A stretch of 64,000 nt of DNA from Burkholderiales bacterium Ga0077544 (GCA_001464355.1 LNEU01000016.1:124001-188000); one strand, 5' to 3'; counted from the first letter of the stretch, positions 52,008 to 60,567 are shown. Numbers and translations are program-made. The notes: a model not told the origin generated them from the sequence alone.

Positions 52008-53498
52008 ATGCTTATTCCAGAACGCCCTTCCATCATCTTGTTAGCGAAGGTCTTCGTTGCTTCAGTCTGCTTTATCTTGATGATGGCAGTACTGTGGAAC
52101 GTGTGGTGGACAAGACAGGAGAAATTGAAAGAAGCGACAGTGGTCACTTTCAATATGTCCCGTGCGTTGGCTCAGCACGCCGAGGACACATTCAAGGAAG
52201 CCAATAGCGTGATGATCAGCCTGATGGAAATACTGGATCACGATGGGAAAGACCCGGTGGCCTTGGCGAGGATAGAACGCTTGATGGCTGTTCAGGTAAG
52301 GGAATTATCGCAACTGAATGGATTAATCATTACCGATAAGAATGGCGACTGGCTGGCCAATTCTGCTCAATTGCCGAATCCAGGCAGAAGCAGCAAAGAC
52401 AGTACCTATTTTTCCTACCATCAATCTCATGAGAGTTTGCGGGCTTACATTGATGGGCCGACTAGAAACAGAGAAACCAGTGATCTGATTTTGACTATAT
52501 CCAAGCGAATTAATCAAGCGGATGGAAGCTTCGACGGCATCATGATTGCCGCGATCGATTTGCAATACTTTAGCGCGTTCTACAATAATTTCGATGTGGG
52601 AAATGATGGGGCCTTGATGCTGGCGATGAACAATGGGCGCGTGCTTGTCGACCATGCCATTACTGGCAAAAACAGACAAGGTGGAAGCATGGAGCCAAAT
52701 CACATCGCGCAGACCTATTTCGAAATTGGTCAAATAGAACCCGCGAAAATAGAAAGTATTCATTACCTGAACAATTATCCTATCTTCGTTGCCGTGGCCT
52801 TGTCAGCGGACGAAGTCCTGGCCGATTGGATAACGGCTGCCATATTTCACGTGCTTGCCTTGATCGTACTGATATCGTTAGTCACCGCATTTGGCATGAA
52901 ACTTACCAAAGAGATTCGACTGCGCGTAGATGCCGAAACAAAAGCGAATGAGGAAAAGCTGCATATCGAATCGCTGAATCGGATGCTAAACGATCTGGCA
53001 ATGCAAGACGAACTGACCGGTCTGGCAAATCGTCGCTGCTTTAATGAGGAAATTATCAAAGAACTGCGTCGGGCAGCCAGGAAACATGAACCTTTTTCAC
53101 TGATCATGTTGGATGTGGATCATTTCAAGGGCTATAACGACACCTATGGACATCTGGCGGGAGATGAATGCCTGCGAAAAATTGCCGCAACCGTTAGATC
53201 CATGGAGAGTCGGCAAGGGGATCTCGCCGCGCGCTACGGCGGCGAAGAGATTGTCGTCATGCTGCCGAATTGCGATCGCAAGAACGCAATCGCAATTGCA
53301 GAAACGATACTTCAGAAGATTCGATTGCTGGCAATTTCGCATGCCGCTAATCCAATCGGCATCGTGACAGTCAGCGCCGGGGTCGGCGTGCTGGAATCGG
53401 TGGACCAGTCCGACAGTCCGAATAAAATTATCGCCAAGGCAGACAAAGCGCTTTATATAGCGAAGTCTGACGGTAGAAACTGTATAGCGGCATGCTGA
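52008..53498 (+). CDS. Membrane-bound diguanylate cyclase
   Basis: A 496-residue sensor enzyme that makes c-di-GMP from GTP. A first helix (about 10-30) is followed by a periplasmic Cache-like sensor (about 35-265). A second helix (about 270-295) leads to a GGDEF domain (about 335-495). The active loop reads GGEEI (411-415) with the usual GG and both acidic residues, so activity is expected. The inhibitory RxxD site (402-405) is present, so product feedback is likely. The domain motif DVDHFKGYNDTYGHLAGD is intact. Confidence 0.88.
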   Translation: MLIPERPSIILLAKVFVASVCFILMMAVLWNVWWTRQEKLKEATVVTFNMSRALAQHAEDTFKEANSVMISLMEILDHDGKDPVALARIERLMAVQVRELSQLNGLIITDKNGDWLANSAQLPNPGRSSKDSTYFSYHQSHESLRAYIDGPTRNRETSDLILTISKRINQADGSFDGIMIAAIDLQYFSAFYNNFDVGNDGALMLAMNNGRVLVDHAITGKNRQGGSMEPNHIAQTYFEIGQIEPAKIESIHYLNNYPIFVAVALSADEVLADWITAAIFHVLALIVLISLVTAFGMKLTKEIRLRVDAETKANEEKLHIESLNRMLNDLAMQDELTGLANRRCFNEEIIKELRRAARKHEPFSLIMLDVDHFKGYNDTYGHLAGDECLRKIAATVRSMESRQGDLAARYGGEEIVVMLPNCDRKNAIAIAETILQKIRLLAISHAANPIGIVTVSAGVGVLESVDQSDSPNKIIAKADKALYIAKSDGRNCIAAC

Positions 53499-53563
53499 TT
53501 TTTTCTGGAAAATCCAGTTCGACGCTGCCGAATTTTCTGTAAAAAATCTGGGCAGGCCAGCCC

Positions 53564-54187
53564 TCAATCCGCAGCATAGCCGACTGATTGAGTCACGATG
53601 ATCTGTTTATTCGGCCGCAAATTCATCGCTTTCGCCAATTCAGGACGATCCAGCAAGCCACGCACTACAGTCGCCAGACCCGCCGCAGCACAAAACAGAT
53701 AAACGTTTTGACTAATAAAGCCGGTATCCAGAGCGGCATAGAATGCTTGCTCGTCCATCTCACCCTCTTCCATTTTGGCAAGATCGGCTACATAGATCAG
53801 ATTCACCGGCACATGCGGGACGAAATCCTGCGTTCCGGTTTTAGCGCGCAAGTCTTTTTCCTGCAATAAGTGCAGTGTAAAAGTGTGAGGATCAAACAGA
53901 TACAGACCTTGCTCCATCGCGACATAGACATCGATCTCTTGCCAATTTCTAGCCGATGGATTGGTACGGTGCGCTTCTTCCGGTCGATTGATGCCGCACG
54001 CTGACCATAGCAAATGCGACAGCGTTTCAAGGCTGAGATGACGATCGCTGAAGTCGCGTATGGTCTTGCGTTTCAGTAATATCTGCAGCAGCGGCACTGT
54101 CAGATCCTCCACATCGCGGTCAATAGACAGGAGTGGGGTTGTAAGCGTTATCGTGTTAACGGCGGTAATTGGAAGTTGACTAGTCAT
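53564..54187 (-). CDS. SagB/Acg-type nitroreductase family protein
   Basis: A 207-residue flavin-dependent nitroreductase-like protein with the typical LKRKTIRDFSDRHLSLETLSHLLWSACGIN start, FMN-binding SARNWQEIDVYV and the terminal PNKQIIVTQSVGYA. The family includes SagB oxidases and mycobacterial Acg, a hypoxia-induced protein. A perfect FNR palindrome lies 124 bases before the ATG (54311-54324), suggesting oxygen-dependent control. The longer frame to 54319 is not family-like. Confidence 0.82.
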   Translation of the reverse strand: MTSQLPITAVNTITLTTPLLSIDRDVEDLTVPLLQILLKRKTIRDFSDRHLSLETLSHLLWSACGINRPEEAHRTNPSARNWQEIDVYVAMEQGLYLFDPHTFTLHLLQEKDLRAKTGTQDFVPHVPVNLIYVADLAKMEEGEMDEQAFYAALDTGFISQNVYLFCAAAGLATVVRGLLDRPELAKAMNLRPNKQIIVTQSVGYAAD

Positions 54188-54310
54188 GATCTCTAATTCC
54201 AGTGAGTTGATTCGAACGACAGTGAAAGAATACCAACCATGCCTGTCCATTATCAGGCACATGATCCGCCAGCTTTCCGTCTGAATGCAACGATGCGCAG
54301 TGAAAGCTTG

Positions 54311-54324
54311 TTGATACAAATCAA
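54311..54324. promoter_or_regulatory. Perfect FNR/ANR box
   Basis: TTGATACAAATCAA matches the consensus TTGAT-N4-ATCAA at all ten defined bases. It lies upstream of the minus-strand nitroreductase gene, within the gap after the stress-protein gene. The best -10 candidate at the class II distance is poor (TGCATT), so the promoter is inferred only. Confidence 0.75.
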
Positions 54325-54401
54325 CGCTGGATGGATAGCAAATAATACGTTTCGCGGATTGCTATTTGTATGGCTGCAAACACTACGTCCATACCAGATT
54401 T

Positions 54402-54917
54402 CTATACAGCATCTTGCATGTCATTAGAGTCTAATGTGCGCATGCCACTGGTATGCGCCGCCCTTTTCGTATTGGCGGGCGTGATCAGCAACACAGGTAG
54501 TGGTGACACCCGCGCCACACGCTCGGCATCACTACCCATCAGTATGCGGTCAATACCGCGCCTACCATGTGTGCCGAGCACGATCAAGTCTGCACCGCAG
54601 TCCACCGCATGTTCGACAATAATGTCGGATACATGAGCACCGGTACTTTCACACAATTCAGTATCGACAAGTATGCCCTGGGCTTCCAGCTCGCTACGCG
54701 TGCGCTGGAGCAGTTGTCTCGCCGCTGCCAAAACTTGCGGACGCGTTTGACTAAGGTAGGAATGGGGAGTTTGGTAGCCATAGACGTGCTCACCCATGTC
54801 TACTATGTGCAATAGTCGGACTCGCGCAGCACAAAGTTTTGCGAACGCACTCGCTTCAGTCACTGCGCGCTCAGAGGTCTTGCTGCCATCAATCGGTACC
54901 AAAATATACTGATACAT
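54402..54917 (-). CDS. Universal stress protein
   Basis: A 171-residue UspA-type protein starting MYQYILVPIDGSKTSERAVTEASAF. It has the ATP motif VLGTHGRRGIDRILMGSDAERVARVSPLPVL near 120-150 and a short C-terminal tail. GGAGG precedes ATG 54917. It lies in the stress cluster between the nitroreductase and the SorB-like gene. Paired with the other Usp at 51.2 kb, it probably acts in survival under low oxygen or starvation. Confidence 0.9.
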   Translation of the reverse strand: MYQYILVPIDGSKTSERAVTEASAFAKLCAARVRLLHIVDMGEHVYGYQTPHSYLSQTRPQVLAAARQLLQRTRSELEAQGILVDTELCESTGAHVSDIIVEHAVDCGADLIVLGTHGRRGIDRILMGSDAERVARVSPLPVLLITPANTKRAAHTSGMRTLDSNDMQDAV

Positions 54918-54994
54918 AAAATAGCCTCCTTCATTGAGCGCAATACCGACTGTCATAGTTTGGGCTTCTATGGGTACGAATATTATTGCGATAC

Positions 54995-55108
54995 CTATTC
55001 CGCCCACAACGTACGGTCGACATGCAACGTATCGCCCCCGATCAAATACGGCTCCGGGTCATTTACAGATACACGGTCCGGCGACAATACCCACACCACC
55101 CGATCCAT
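54995..55108 (-). CDS. Possible 37-residue protein or gene remnant
   Basis: A short frame of protein-like composition with key segments RVVWVLSPDRVSVNDPEPYL and GGDTLHVDRTLWAE. The same frame is open for ten codons further up (IYAVYEALQS), then closed by TAG, so it may be the tail of a degraded gene. No ribosome site is clear. Function unknown. Confidence 0.3.
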   Translation of the reverse strand: MDRVVWVLSPDRVSVNDPEPYLIGGDTLHVDRTLWAE

Positions 55109-55255
55109 GCTTTGCAGCGCTTCATATACGGCATAGATCTAGCCATGACCGTTACACCGGCTAGCCGCATCTTCATGATCTGAAATAGGCTGTCATGCAA
55201 GCGCTGGCTAGCTGACCGTCTGAGCCCATGATCAAGACTTCTACCAGTGCATTAC

Positions 55256-55269
55256 TTGATGCATGTCAA
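55256..55269. promoter_or_regulatory. Near-perfect FNR/ANR box
   Basis: TTGATGCATGTCAA differs from TTGAT-N4-ATCAA at one base. CATATT at 55291-55296 is a -10-like element, which places the box centre about 41 bases before the predicted start of transcription, the class II FNR geometry. Likely target: the SorB-like gene. Confidence 0.6.
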
Positions 55270-55421
55270 ACGGCAGTGAAGTTGGCGGGACATATTGCCG
55301 CGACGGCCTATAGTGAAGCGATCATTAATGTGATCGGCACGAAAGGGGAAATCCAATGTGCAGTTCTGATATGGAAGCCTGCTGTATAGGACAGACCCGC
55401 AACTCGTGTAAGGAGAACGCC

Positions 55422-55736
55422 ATGAAGAATGCATCCTTTCTGCTGCTGACCTTAGGCATCTGCCTGGCGTATGCCGCCGACGAATCGATGATCCAGCTAA
55501 AACAGGGGCAAGGCGTACAAGCAGCCAGGAACAATTGCGCGACCTGCGATAGTCTGGAATATATAGAAATGAAATCGCCCTTCCTTGATACCAAGGGATG
55601 GCAAGCCGAAATCGGCAGGATGATTAGTGTCTCTCACGCGCCGATCACCAAGAATGATGCGGCAACCATTGCCGATTTTCTCATTCACCAATACGACGCC
55701 GAGCCACTCATTGCAGAAAGGAACAGCACGCACTGA
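55422..55736 (+). CDS. SorB-like small cytochrome lacking the haem histidine
   Basis: A 104-residue secreted protein (signal peptide 1-19) resembling the cytochrome subunit of sulfite dehydrogenase: LEYIEMKSPFLDTKGWQAEIGRM and HAPITKNDAATIADFL. The haem motif CxxCH reads CATCD (39-43), with GAT in place of CAT or CAC, a single-base change. Covalent haem attachment at the cysteines might still occur, but the axial histidine is missing. No sulfite dehydrogenase gene (sorA) is near. It follows a near-perfect FNR box with class II spacing. Confidence 0.7.
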   Translation: MKNASFLLLTLGICLAYAADESMIQLKQGQGVQAARNNCATCDSLEYIEMKSPFLDTKGWQAEIGRMISVSHAPITKNDAATIADFLIHQYDAEPLIAERNSTH

Positions 55737-55846
55737 CACGGCAGTTCGCCATCGCGGTCTGCGATCAGACGGAATGAAGAGCGCATGCCCTTACTGTTTA
55801 ACACGCTACCCAAACCATGCAGTCAATCAAATCAGGAGTCAGTACG

Positions 55847-56548
55847 ATGCAAACGACAATGCCAGCAAAGCGCTTTAAAAACCGGGCTGATGCCGGGCTG
55901 ATGCTGGCGGAACGACTTGCTGCATACGGCGGACGCCGCGATGTCATCGTACTGGCTTTGCCGCGTGGCGGCGTACCAGTTGGCTTTGCGATTGCGCGCG
56001 CGTTGCATGCGCCGCTCGATATTTTGCTGGTGCGCAAGTTGGGAGTTCCCGGTCATGAAGAATATGCGATGGGTTCGGTTGCCGCAGGTGGCGTATGCAT
56101 ATTGCGGGATGATGTCATCAAGCAACTGAATATTCCGCAATCGGCGATTGACGCACTGATCGCCCGCAAGCAGGAAGAGCTGGCATGGCGCGAAAAAATG
56201 TATCGCAGCCATCGTCCGCCTGCGGATTTGAAAGATCGGATCGTGATCGTGGTCGATGACGGTTTGGCCACAGGTGCGACGATGGCCGCGGCTCTGCAGA
56301 TAGTGCAAGCGGCAGCGCCGGCACGAATCATCGTCGCCGTGCCGGTAGCCGCACAGGATTCGGTGCGGCAAATTCAGCAGCAGGTGGATGACTTGGTCTG
56401 CCTGCTAACCCCGGAATTTTTCCATGCAGTTAGCTTGTGGTACGAAAATTTCGGACAAACCAGCGACGACGAAGTCATACAACTACTCAACGAAGCGTCA
56501 CGCTTGCAGGCACTAAATGTGCCCGCATCACAGATCGGTGCTGTTTGA
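55847..56548 (+). CDS. Phosphoribosyltransferase family protein
   Basis: A 233-residue PRTase-fold protein with the PRPP-binding loop VIVVDDGLATGATMAAAL near 138 and LALPRGGVPVGFAIA near 36. The natural substrate is unknown. In mycobacteria the related Rv0571c fuses such a domain to a hydrolase; here the next gene, 26 bases downstream, is an alpha/beta hydrolase. ATG 55847 is preceded by CAGGAG. Confidence 0.83.
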   Translation: MQTTMPAKRFKNRADAGLMLAERLAAYGGRRDVIVLALPRGGVPVGFAIARALHAPLDILLVRKLGVPGHEEYAMGSVAAGGVCILRDDVIKQLNIPQSAIDALIARKQEELAWREKMYRSHRPPADLKDRIVIVVDDGLATGATMAAALQIVQAAAPARIIVAVPVAAQDSVRQIQQQVDDLVCLLTPEFFHAVSLWYENFGQTSDDEVIQLLNEASRLQALNVPASQIGAV

Positions 56549-56574
56549 ACACCAACGGATGGGAGGGATGTGCG

Positions 56575-57246
56575 ATGCAATCATTACAAAAGGAATTGAT
56601 CGATGTCGAAACCGATGGTGTTTCACTCGAGGGCATGCTGACCATCCCAGATGGTGCGGCCGGCATGGTCCTGTTTGCCCATGGCAGCGGCAGCAGTCGC
56701 CTAAGTCCGCGCAACAACTATGTCGCCGATTATTTGCAACAGTTTCGCATGGGTACCCTTCTGATCGACCTGCTGACACCACACGAAGACAGCAATCTAT
56801 CCAGCCGCTTTGACATCAGCCTGCTGAGTCGGCGTCTGAATGCAGCCTGTGACTGGCTGCAGGCAAGCGAGGCTACTGCTCATCTGCCGGTCGGTCTTTT
56901 TGGTGCCAGCACCGGAGCCGCCGCCGCCTTGCAGGTCGCCGCCATGCGCGGGGACGGCATCGTTGCCACTGTTTCGCGCGGTGGGCGCCCCGATCTGGCA
57001 GGTCGCAGCGCGCTGCGCATGGTGAGTACACCGACGCTGTTAATCGTCGGCGGCCATGACGACATCGTGATCGAACTTAATCGCCAGACTTATGCACTCT
57101 TGCGTTGCGAAAAGCGACTCGAAATTGTTCGCGGAGCGACGCATCTGTTCGAAGAAACCGGCGCACTGGAACAGGTAGCCGCACTTGCCGCCGACTGGTT
57201 CGGGCTGCATCTGATCGGTCCTAAAGCCGTCACAGCCAAGACCTAG
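56575..57246 (+). CDS. Alpha/beta hydrolase (dienelactone-hydrolase-like)
   Basis: A 223-residue cytoplasmic hydrolase with HGSGSSRLSPRN, the nucleophile elbow GASTGA near 110 (S112), the acid in GGHDDIVIEL near 164 and the histidine in GATHLFEE near 191. It corresponds to the C-terminal half of Rv0571c-type fusions. GGGAGGG precedes the ATG. It is coupled to the PRTase gene 26 bases upstream. Confidence 0.82.
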   Translation: MQSLQKELIDVETDGVSLEGMLTIPDGAAGMVLFAHGSGSSRLSPRNNYVADYLQQFRMGTLLIDLLTPHEDSNLSSRFDISLLSRRLNAACDWLQASEATAHLPVGLFGASTGAAAALQVAAMRGDGIVATVSRGGRPDLAGRSALRMVSTPTLLIVGGHDDIVIELNRQTYALLRCEKRLEIVRGATHLFEETGALEQVAALAADWFGLHLIGPKAVTAKT

Positions 57247-57558
57247 CGCATGTCCGCTATGGGGAAAGGCAGCGCAATGACAAGCACAGAATCAATAGTC
57301 CGCTGAGCCCGAATTCTGCGCTGCTAGGTCGTGATTTGATTGGGTCACACAAATGCACATCCGGATATTTCGCGCGAGCGTGATGTGGCAGCGGCGCTGC
57401 ATACATTAAAAAAATTAATCAGCGACGCAAATTTTCATTAAAAATTTTAAAGAATTACACCGCTTGAAATACACAGCAACGCATCTATATTTTTCTCAGC
57501 GGGCGCTCTATTGAGGCTCGCCTCAACCTTATCGCTTGTACTTTGAAAGGATATAGCC
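57247..57558 (+). promoter_or_regulatory. hsp20 promoter and leader region
   Basis: A 312-base gap. A sigma-70-like promoter is seen: TTGAAA (57464-57469), 16 bases, TATATT (57486-57491), predicting a leader of about 60 bases. TTGATTGGGTCACA near 57336 is a weak FNR half-site. The leader contains the hairpins described separately. Confidence 0.55.
57511..57558 (+). promoter_or_regulatory. Candidate ROSE-type RNA thermometer of hsp20
   Basis: First a perfect hairpin TTGAGGC-TC-GCCTCAA (57511-57526). Then the ribosome site AGGA (57548-57551) can pair with TCGCT (57532-57536), with G34 bulged, extended by TTA/TAT pairs on both sides. The ROSE consensus is UYGCU opposite AGGA with a bulged G, so the fit is exact. 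ROSE elements typically precede small heat-shock genes and melt at high temperature. Confidence 0.65.
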
Positions 57559-58002
57559 ATGCGTACCTATGACTTTTCACCTCTGTATCGTTCTGCTATC
57601 GGCTTCGATCGTTTGGCGCAATTTTTTGACGATGCACAACGCACCGAATCAAGCTATCCGCCCTATAACATCGAACTGGTAAATGAAGATAAATATCGCA
57701 TCACGATGGCTGTCGCCGGATTTGACCGTAGCGAAATAGAAATCGTGACCGAAGGCGACACACTCAAAATTACCGGCCGCAAGGCACGCGAAGAAACGCC
57801 CCGTAACTTCTTGCATCGCGGCATCGCTTCTCGCGATTTCGAGCATAGCTTCCAGTTAGCCGAACATGTACATATCGTGAGTGCAAAACTGGATAACGGA
57901 CTATTGAATATAGAACTGGCACGTGAAATCCCCGAAGCACTGAAACCTCGCAAGATATTGATTGATGGCGTCGGCGAGAACGTGCAGAAACTGGTCGCTT
58001 GA
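57559..58002 (+). CDS. Small heat-shock protein (Hsp20/IbpA family)
   Basis: A 147-residue alpha-crystallin-type chaperone that holds unfolded proteins. A short N-terminal arm (1-35) starts MRTYDFSPLYRSAIGFDRLAQFF. The alpha-crystallin domain (about 36-125) has YRITMAVAGFDRSEIEI and HIVSAKLDNGLLNIELARE, and the tail contains the RKILI motif. AAAGGA precedes the ATG and lies in the predicted thermometer hairpin. A strong terminator follows. Confidence 0.92.
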   Translation: MRTYDFSPLYRSAIGFDRLAQFFDDAQRTESSYPPYNIELVNEDKYRITMAVAGFDRSEIEIVTEGDTLKITGRKAREETPRNFLHRGIASRDFEHSFQLAEHVHIVSAKLDNGLLNIELAREIPEALKPRKILIDGVGENVQKLVA

Positions 58003-58846
58003 AGACGGCAACTGACATAACGCGGGCAAAATTGTCCGCGTTTTTTATTGTCGAAAGAATGAAGGAGTCGTGACCAAAGGAAAAATTTTAATCCATCGCC
58101 CATTTTGAGATATTGAGCACTGCGCTGAACAGGGCTTGAGGATCATGAAAAATAATTTTGAGCTTGATTAAAGACGGCTTGTAGTGCGCCTTATCGGATT
58201 GGCAACTGTGATCCGCAAATTCGGCATACTGACTTCATGCTGAGACACAAAGGTTGTATAAATCCATATTTGCATTACCTTAATGAAATGAAACCGGACC
58301 ACGATAATCTGTGCATTAGCGTACTCGAGTCCACGCATCGTGCGTCCATCTTAACGCTGGATGCATCGCATCATATCCTTCGTCTATCGAATGTCGAGTG
58401 CACATAAGCACTAGGCCGAGCGAGCTCCGCAAGATAGGTTTTATGCTGGCAGACACTGCAAAAAAAGTAGGCCCCCATAAGATCGCATAAGCATGCCGTC
58501 ATTGCTTTTGAATTGATATGCATACACAGCGCGTTTTGACATTGGTATGACATGGCGATCTCCGGATCTGGAATGAATTTCCATTTTGTACCGATAGAAT
58601 CGAATGTCAGCTTTCACCATAGACTGTTACAAACTAGGTGATTCATGAACATATGGCAAGTGTGTTGCTTCCGTAGTTGTCGCAAGTTCAATAACCAGCA
58701 TGGGAGTTCAAAATTAAATCACGACGCACTTCGCAAAGCGAAAAATAGATTCGAATAGTAAAGCCATATCATCGAGAACAAGGTGTGCAGCTACTATTGA
58801 ATTATGATGGACGCCTGCAGCTCGCAATGCATATGATTCATACACA
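58003..58846. other. Long non-coding gap
   Basis: About 840 bases with an intrinsic terminator at its start. Only short frames are present, for example 58237-58407 plus (56 residues, starting MLRHKGCINPYLHYLNEMKP), without recognisable homology or a ribosome site. It may hold a degraded gene or an sRNA. Confidence 0.4.
58020..58047 (+). terminator. Intrinsic terminator after hsp20
   Basis: ACGCGGGCAA and TTGTCCGCGT pair with a two-base loop and one G-T pair, followed by T-rich sequence (TTTTTTATTG). It lies 17 bases past the hsp20 stop. Confidence 0.88.
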
Positions 58847-59215
58847 ATGACGAAAAAGATACTAATCGCGTTAACACTGAGTGCTTGCATATCCATGTCA
58901 CATGCAGCAGGCGATGTCATCGCAGGCAAGGTGGCCTTTGCAAAATGTGCAAATTGTCATCAAGTCGGCCCGTCCGCGCGCGGTGCATTCGGCCCGCAAC
59001 TCAATGCAATTTTCGGCAGGCAAGCGGGTACCAGCAAGGATTTCAAGTATTCGATGGCAATGATCAATTCGCGCATCGTGTGGTCGGAAGCCAGCTTGCG
59101 CGCCTTTATCAAATCGCCGAATGATGTCGTACCTGGCAATAAAATGCGTTTCTACGGAATCAGCAATGAAAAACAGATTGCGGATCTGATTGCTTATTTG
59201 CGCAAGTTTGAATGA
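58847..59215 (+). CDS. Class I c-type cytochrome
   Basis: A 122-residue periplasmic cytochrome c. The signal peptide is 1-20 (cleavage near SHA-AGDV). The haem motif CANCH is at 34-38, followed by GPSARGAFGPQLNAIFGRQAG, and the methionine ligand is M100 in PGNKMRFYG. This is the mitochondrial/c2-like type used as electron carrier. No partner oxidase is nearby. It contrasts with the SorB-like gene 3 kb away, whose haem motif is broken. Confidence 0.9.
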   Translation: MTKKILIALTLSACISMSHAAGDVIAGKVAFAKCANCHQVGPSARGAFGPQLNAIFGRQAGTSKDFKYSMAMINSRIVWSEASLRAFIKSPNDVVPGNKMRFYGISNEKQIADLIAYLRKFE

Positions 59216-59562
59216 AGCCGAAAATGGAGTAATCAGCCACATTTACCGCTCACCATTTTTTGCAATGGCTTTCTTTAAAAAGCTTTTACGTAGAGTGATA
59301 TACGGCCCGCTCCATCAGCCAGGTACAGTCGGATTGAGATGCTCATGCGTTGCGGTTTGATTTCAGCATGTATCGTCATCAAGCAGCCAACGTTGTATAC
59401 AACAACCAATACCGGTTAGTGTTGCTGGCAGGACGTTTGCCAGTACTCTTCGCATCCGTCGTACCGCTGGGACAAGCGGCAGACGGGGTCAGATAGCGTG
59501 CAAGAATCATCTAGCAAGGCCAGACCAACCAGATACTGTTCAAGGCCTGCTCTCAGGTCAAA
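59216..59562. other. Intergenic region
   Basis: About 350 bases without a gene. It contains one 12-base perfect palindrome, GTTGTATACAAC (59392-59403), of unknown role. Confidence 0.4.
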
Positions 59563-60567
59563 CTATTTCCTGCCTGGTTGATAGATTTGATCGAACACGC
59601 CGCCATCAGAGAAATGTTTCTTCTGTGCCGCTGCCCAGCCACCAACATCTGCAATCGTGTACAGCTTCAACTTTGGAAATTGACCTGCATATTTTTTCGC
59701 GACTTTTTCATCGATAGGACGATAGTAGTTTTGCGCTGCGATTTCCTGGCCTTCAGGCGAGTACAGATATTGCAGGTAAGCTTCAGCTACCTTGCGTGTG
59801 CCGCGACGATCAACCACTTTATCGACAACAGCGACTGGTGGTTCAGCCAGGATGCTCGATGAAGGCGCTACGATTTCAACTTTGTCCGGGCCTAGTTCTT
59901 TGATCGCCAGGATTGCTTCGTTTTCCCAAGCCAGCAAGACGTCGCCGATACCGCGCTCAACGAAAGTAGTGGTTGATCCGCGTGCGCCCGAATCAAGAAC
60001 CGGTACGTTTTTGTACAGTTTGGAGATGAACTCGGTAGCTGTCGCTTCGGTGCCGCCTGGTTGTTTCAATGCATACAACCATGCTGCCAAATGATTCCAG
60101 CGAGCGCCGCCCGATGTTTTTGGATTTGGTGTGATGACGGCTACGCCTCGCTTGACCAAGTCATTCCAGTCCTTGATGCCTTTAGGGTTACCTTTGCGGA
60201 CCAGGAATACGATGGTCGATGTGTAAGGCGAGCTGTTGTGCGGCAAACGTTTTTGCCAATCCTTGTTTAGCAAACCATCTGCGGCAATCGCGTCAATGTC
60301 ATAGGCCAGAGCCAGCGTGACGACGTCCGCTTCCAGACCATCGATAACTGCACGCCCTTGTTTGCCGGAACCGCCATGCGATGTCTTGGCTTTGAGATCG
60401 TCACCGGTTTTTGCTTTCCAGTCTTTGGCGAAAGCCTTGTTGAAATCCTGATACAGTTCGCGCGTTGGATCATAAGAGACATTCAACAACGATACTTCTG
60501 CTGCATGAACAGCTGGTGCAATCAATGCGATTGCGAAGGCGGTGCCTATCAATTTTTTGAGCAACAT
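59563..60567 (-). CDS. sbp: Periplasmic sulfate-binding protein
   Basis: A 334-residue periplasmic receptor for the CysTWA importer. It has a signal peptide (cleavage near VHA-AEVS), then [45 protein letters not shown] and the [20 protein letters not shown] motif typical of sulfate/thiosulfate binding proteins. It is 13 kb from the permease genes, unlike the common sbp-cysTWA order. An inverted repeat lies in its leader region. Confidence 0.94.
   Translation of the reverse strand: MLLKKLIGTAFAIALIAPAVHAAEVSLLNVSYDPTRELYQDFNKAFAKDWKAKTGDDLKAKTSHGGSGKQGRAVIDGLEADVVTLALAYDIDAIAADGLLNKDWQKRLPHNSSPYTSTIVFLVRKGNPKGIKDWNDLVKRGVAVITPNPKTSGGARWNHLAAWLYALKQPGGTEATATEFISKLYKNVPVLDSGARGSTTTFVERGIGDVLLAWENEAILAIKELGPDKVEIVAPSSSILAEPPVAVVDKVVDRRGTRKVAEAYLQYLYSPEGQEIAAQNYYRPIDEKVAKKYAGQFPKLKLYTIADVGGWAAAQKKHFSDGGVFDQIYQPGRK

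Larger units (their letters stand above)
54918..55421. other. Regulatory gap between usp and the SorB-like gene
   Basis: Contains a short minus-strand frame (54995-55108) and a near-perfect FNR box (55256-55269) with a -10-like CATATT at the right distance. No further gene is supported. Confidence 0.45.

Noticed and set aside
57336-57349. TTGATTGGGTCACA upstream of hsp20 as an FNR box
   Set aside because: Only one half-site fits; too weak to call.
57463-57488. Heat-shock sigma-32 promoter before hsp20
   Set aside because: CTTGAAA is present, but the -10 part has the wrong spacing; the sigma-70 pair fits better.
58237-58407. Plus-strand 56-residue frame
   Set aside because: No ribosome site, no recognisable homology, and atypical composition; not supported as a gene.
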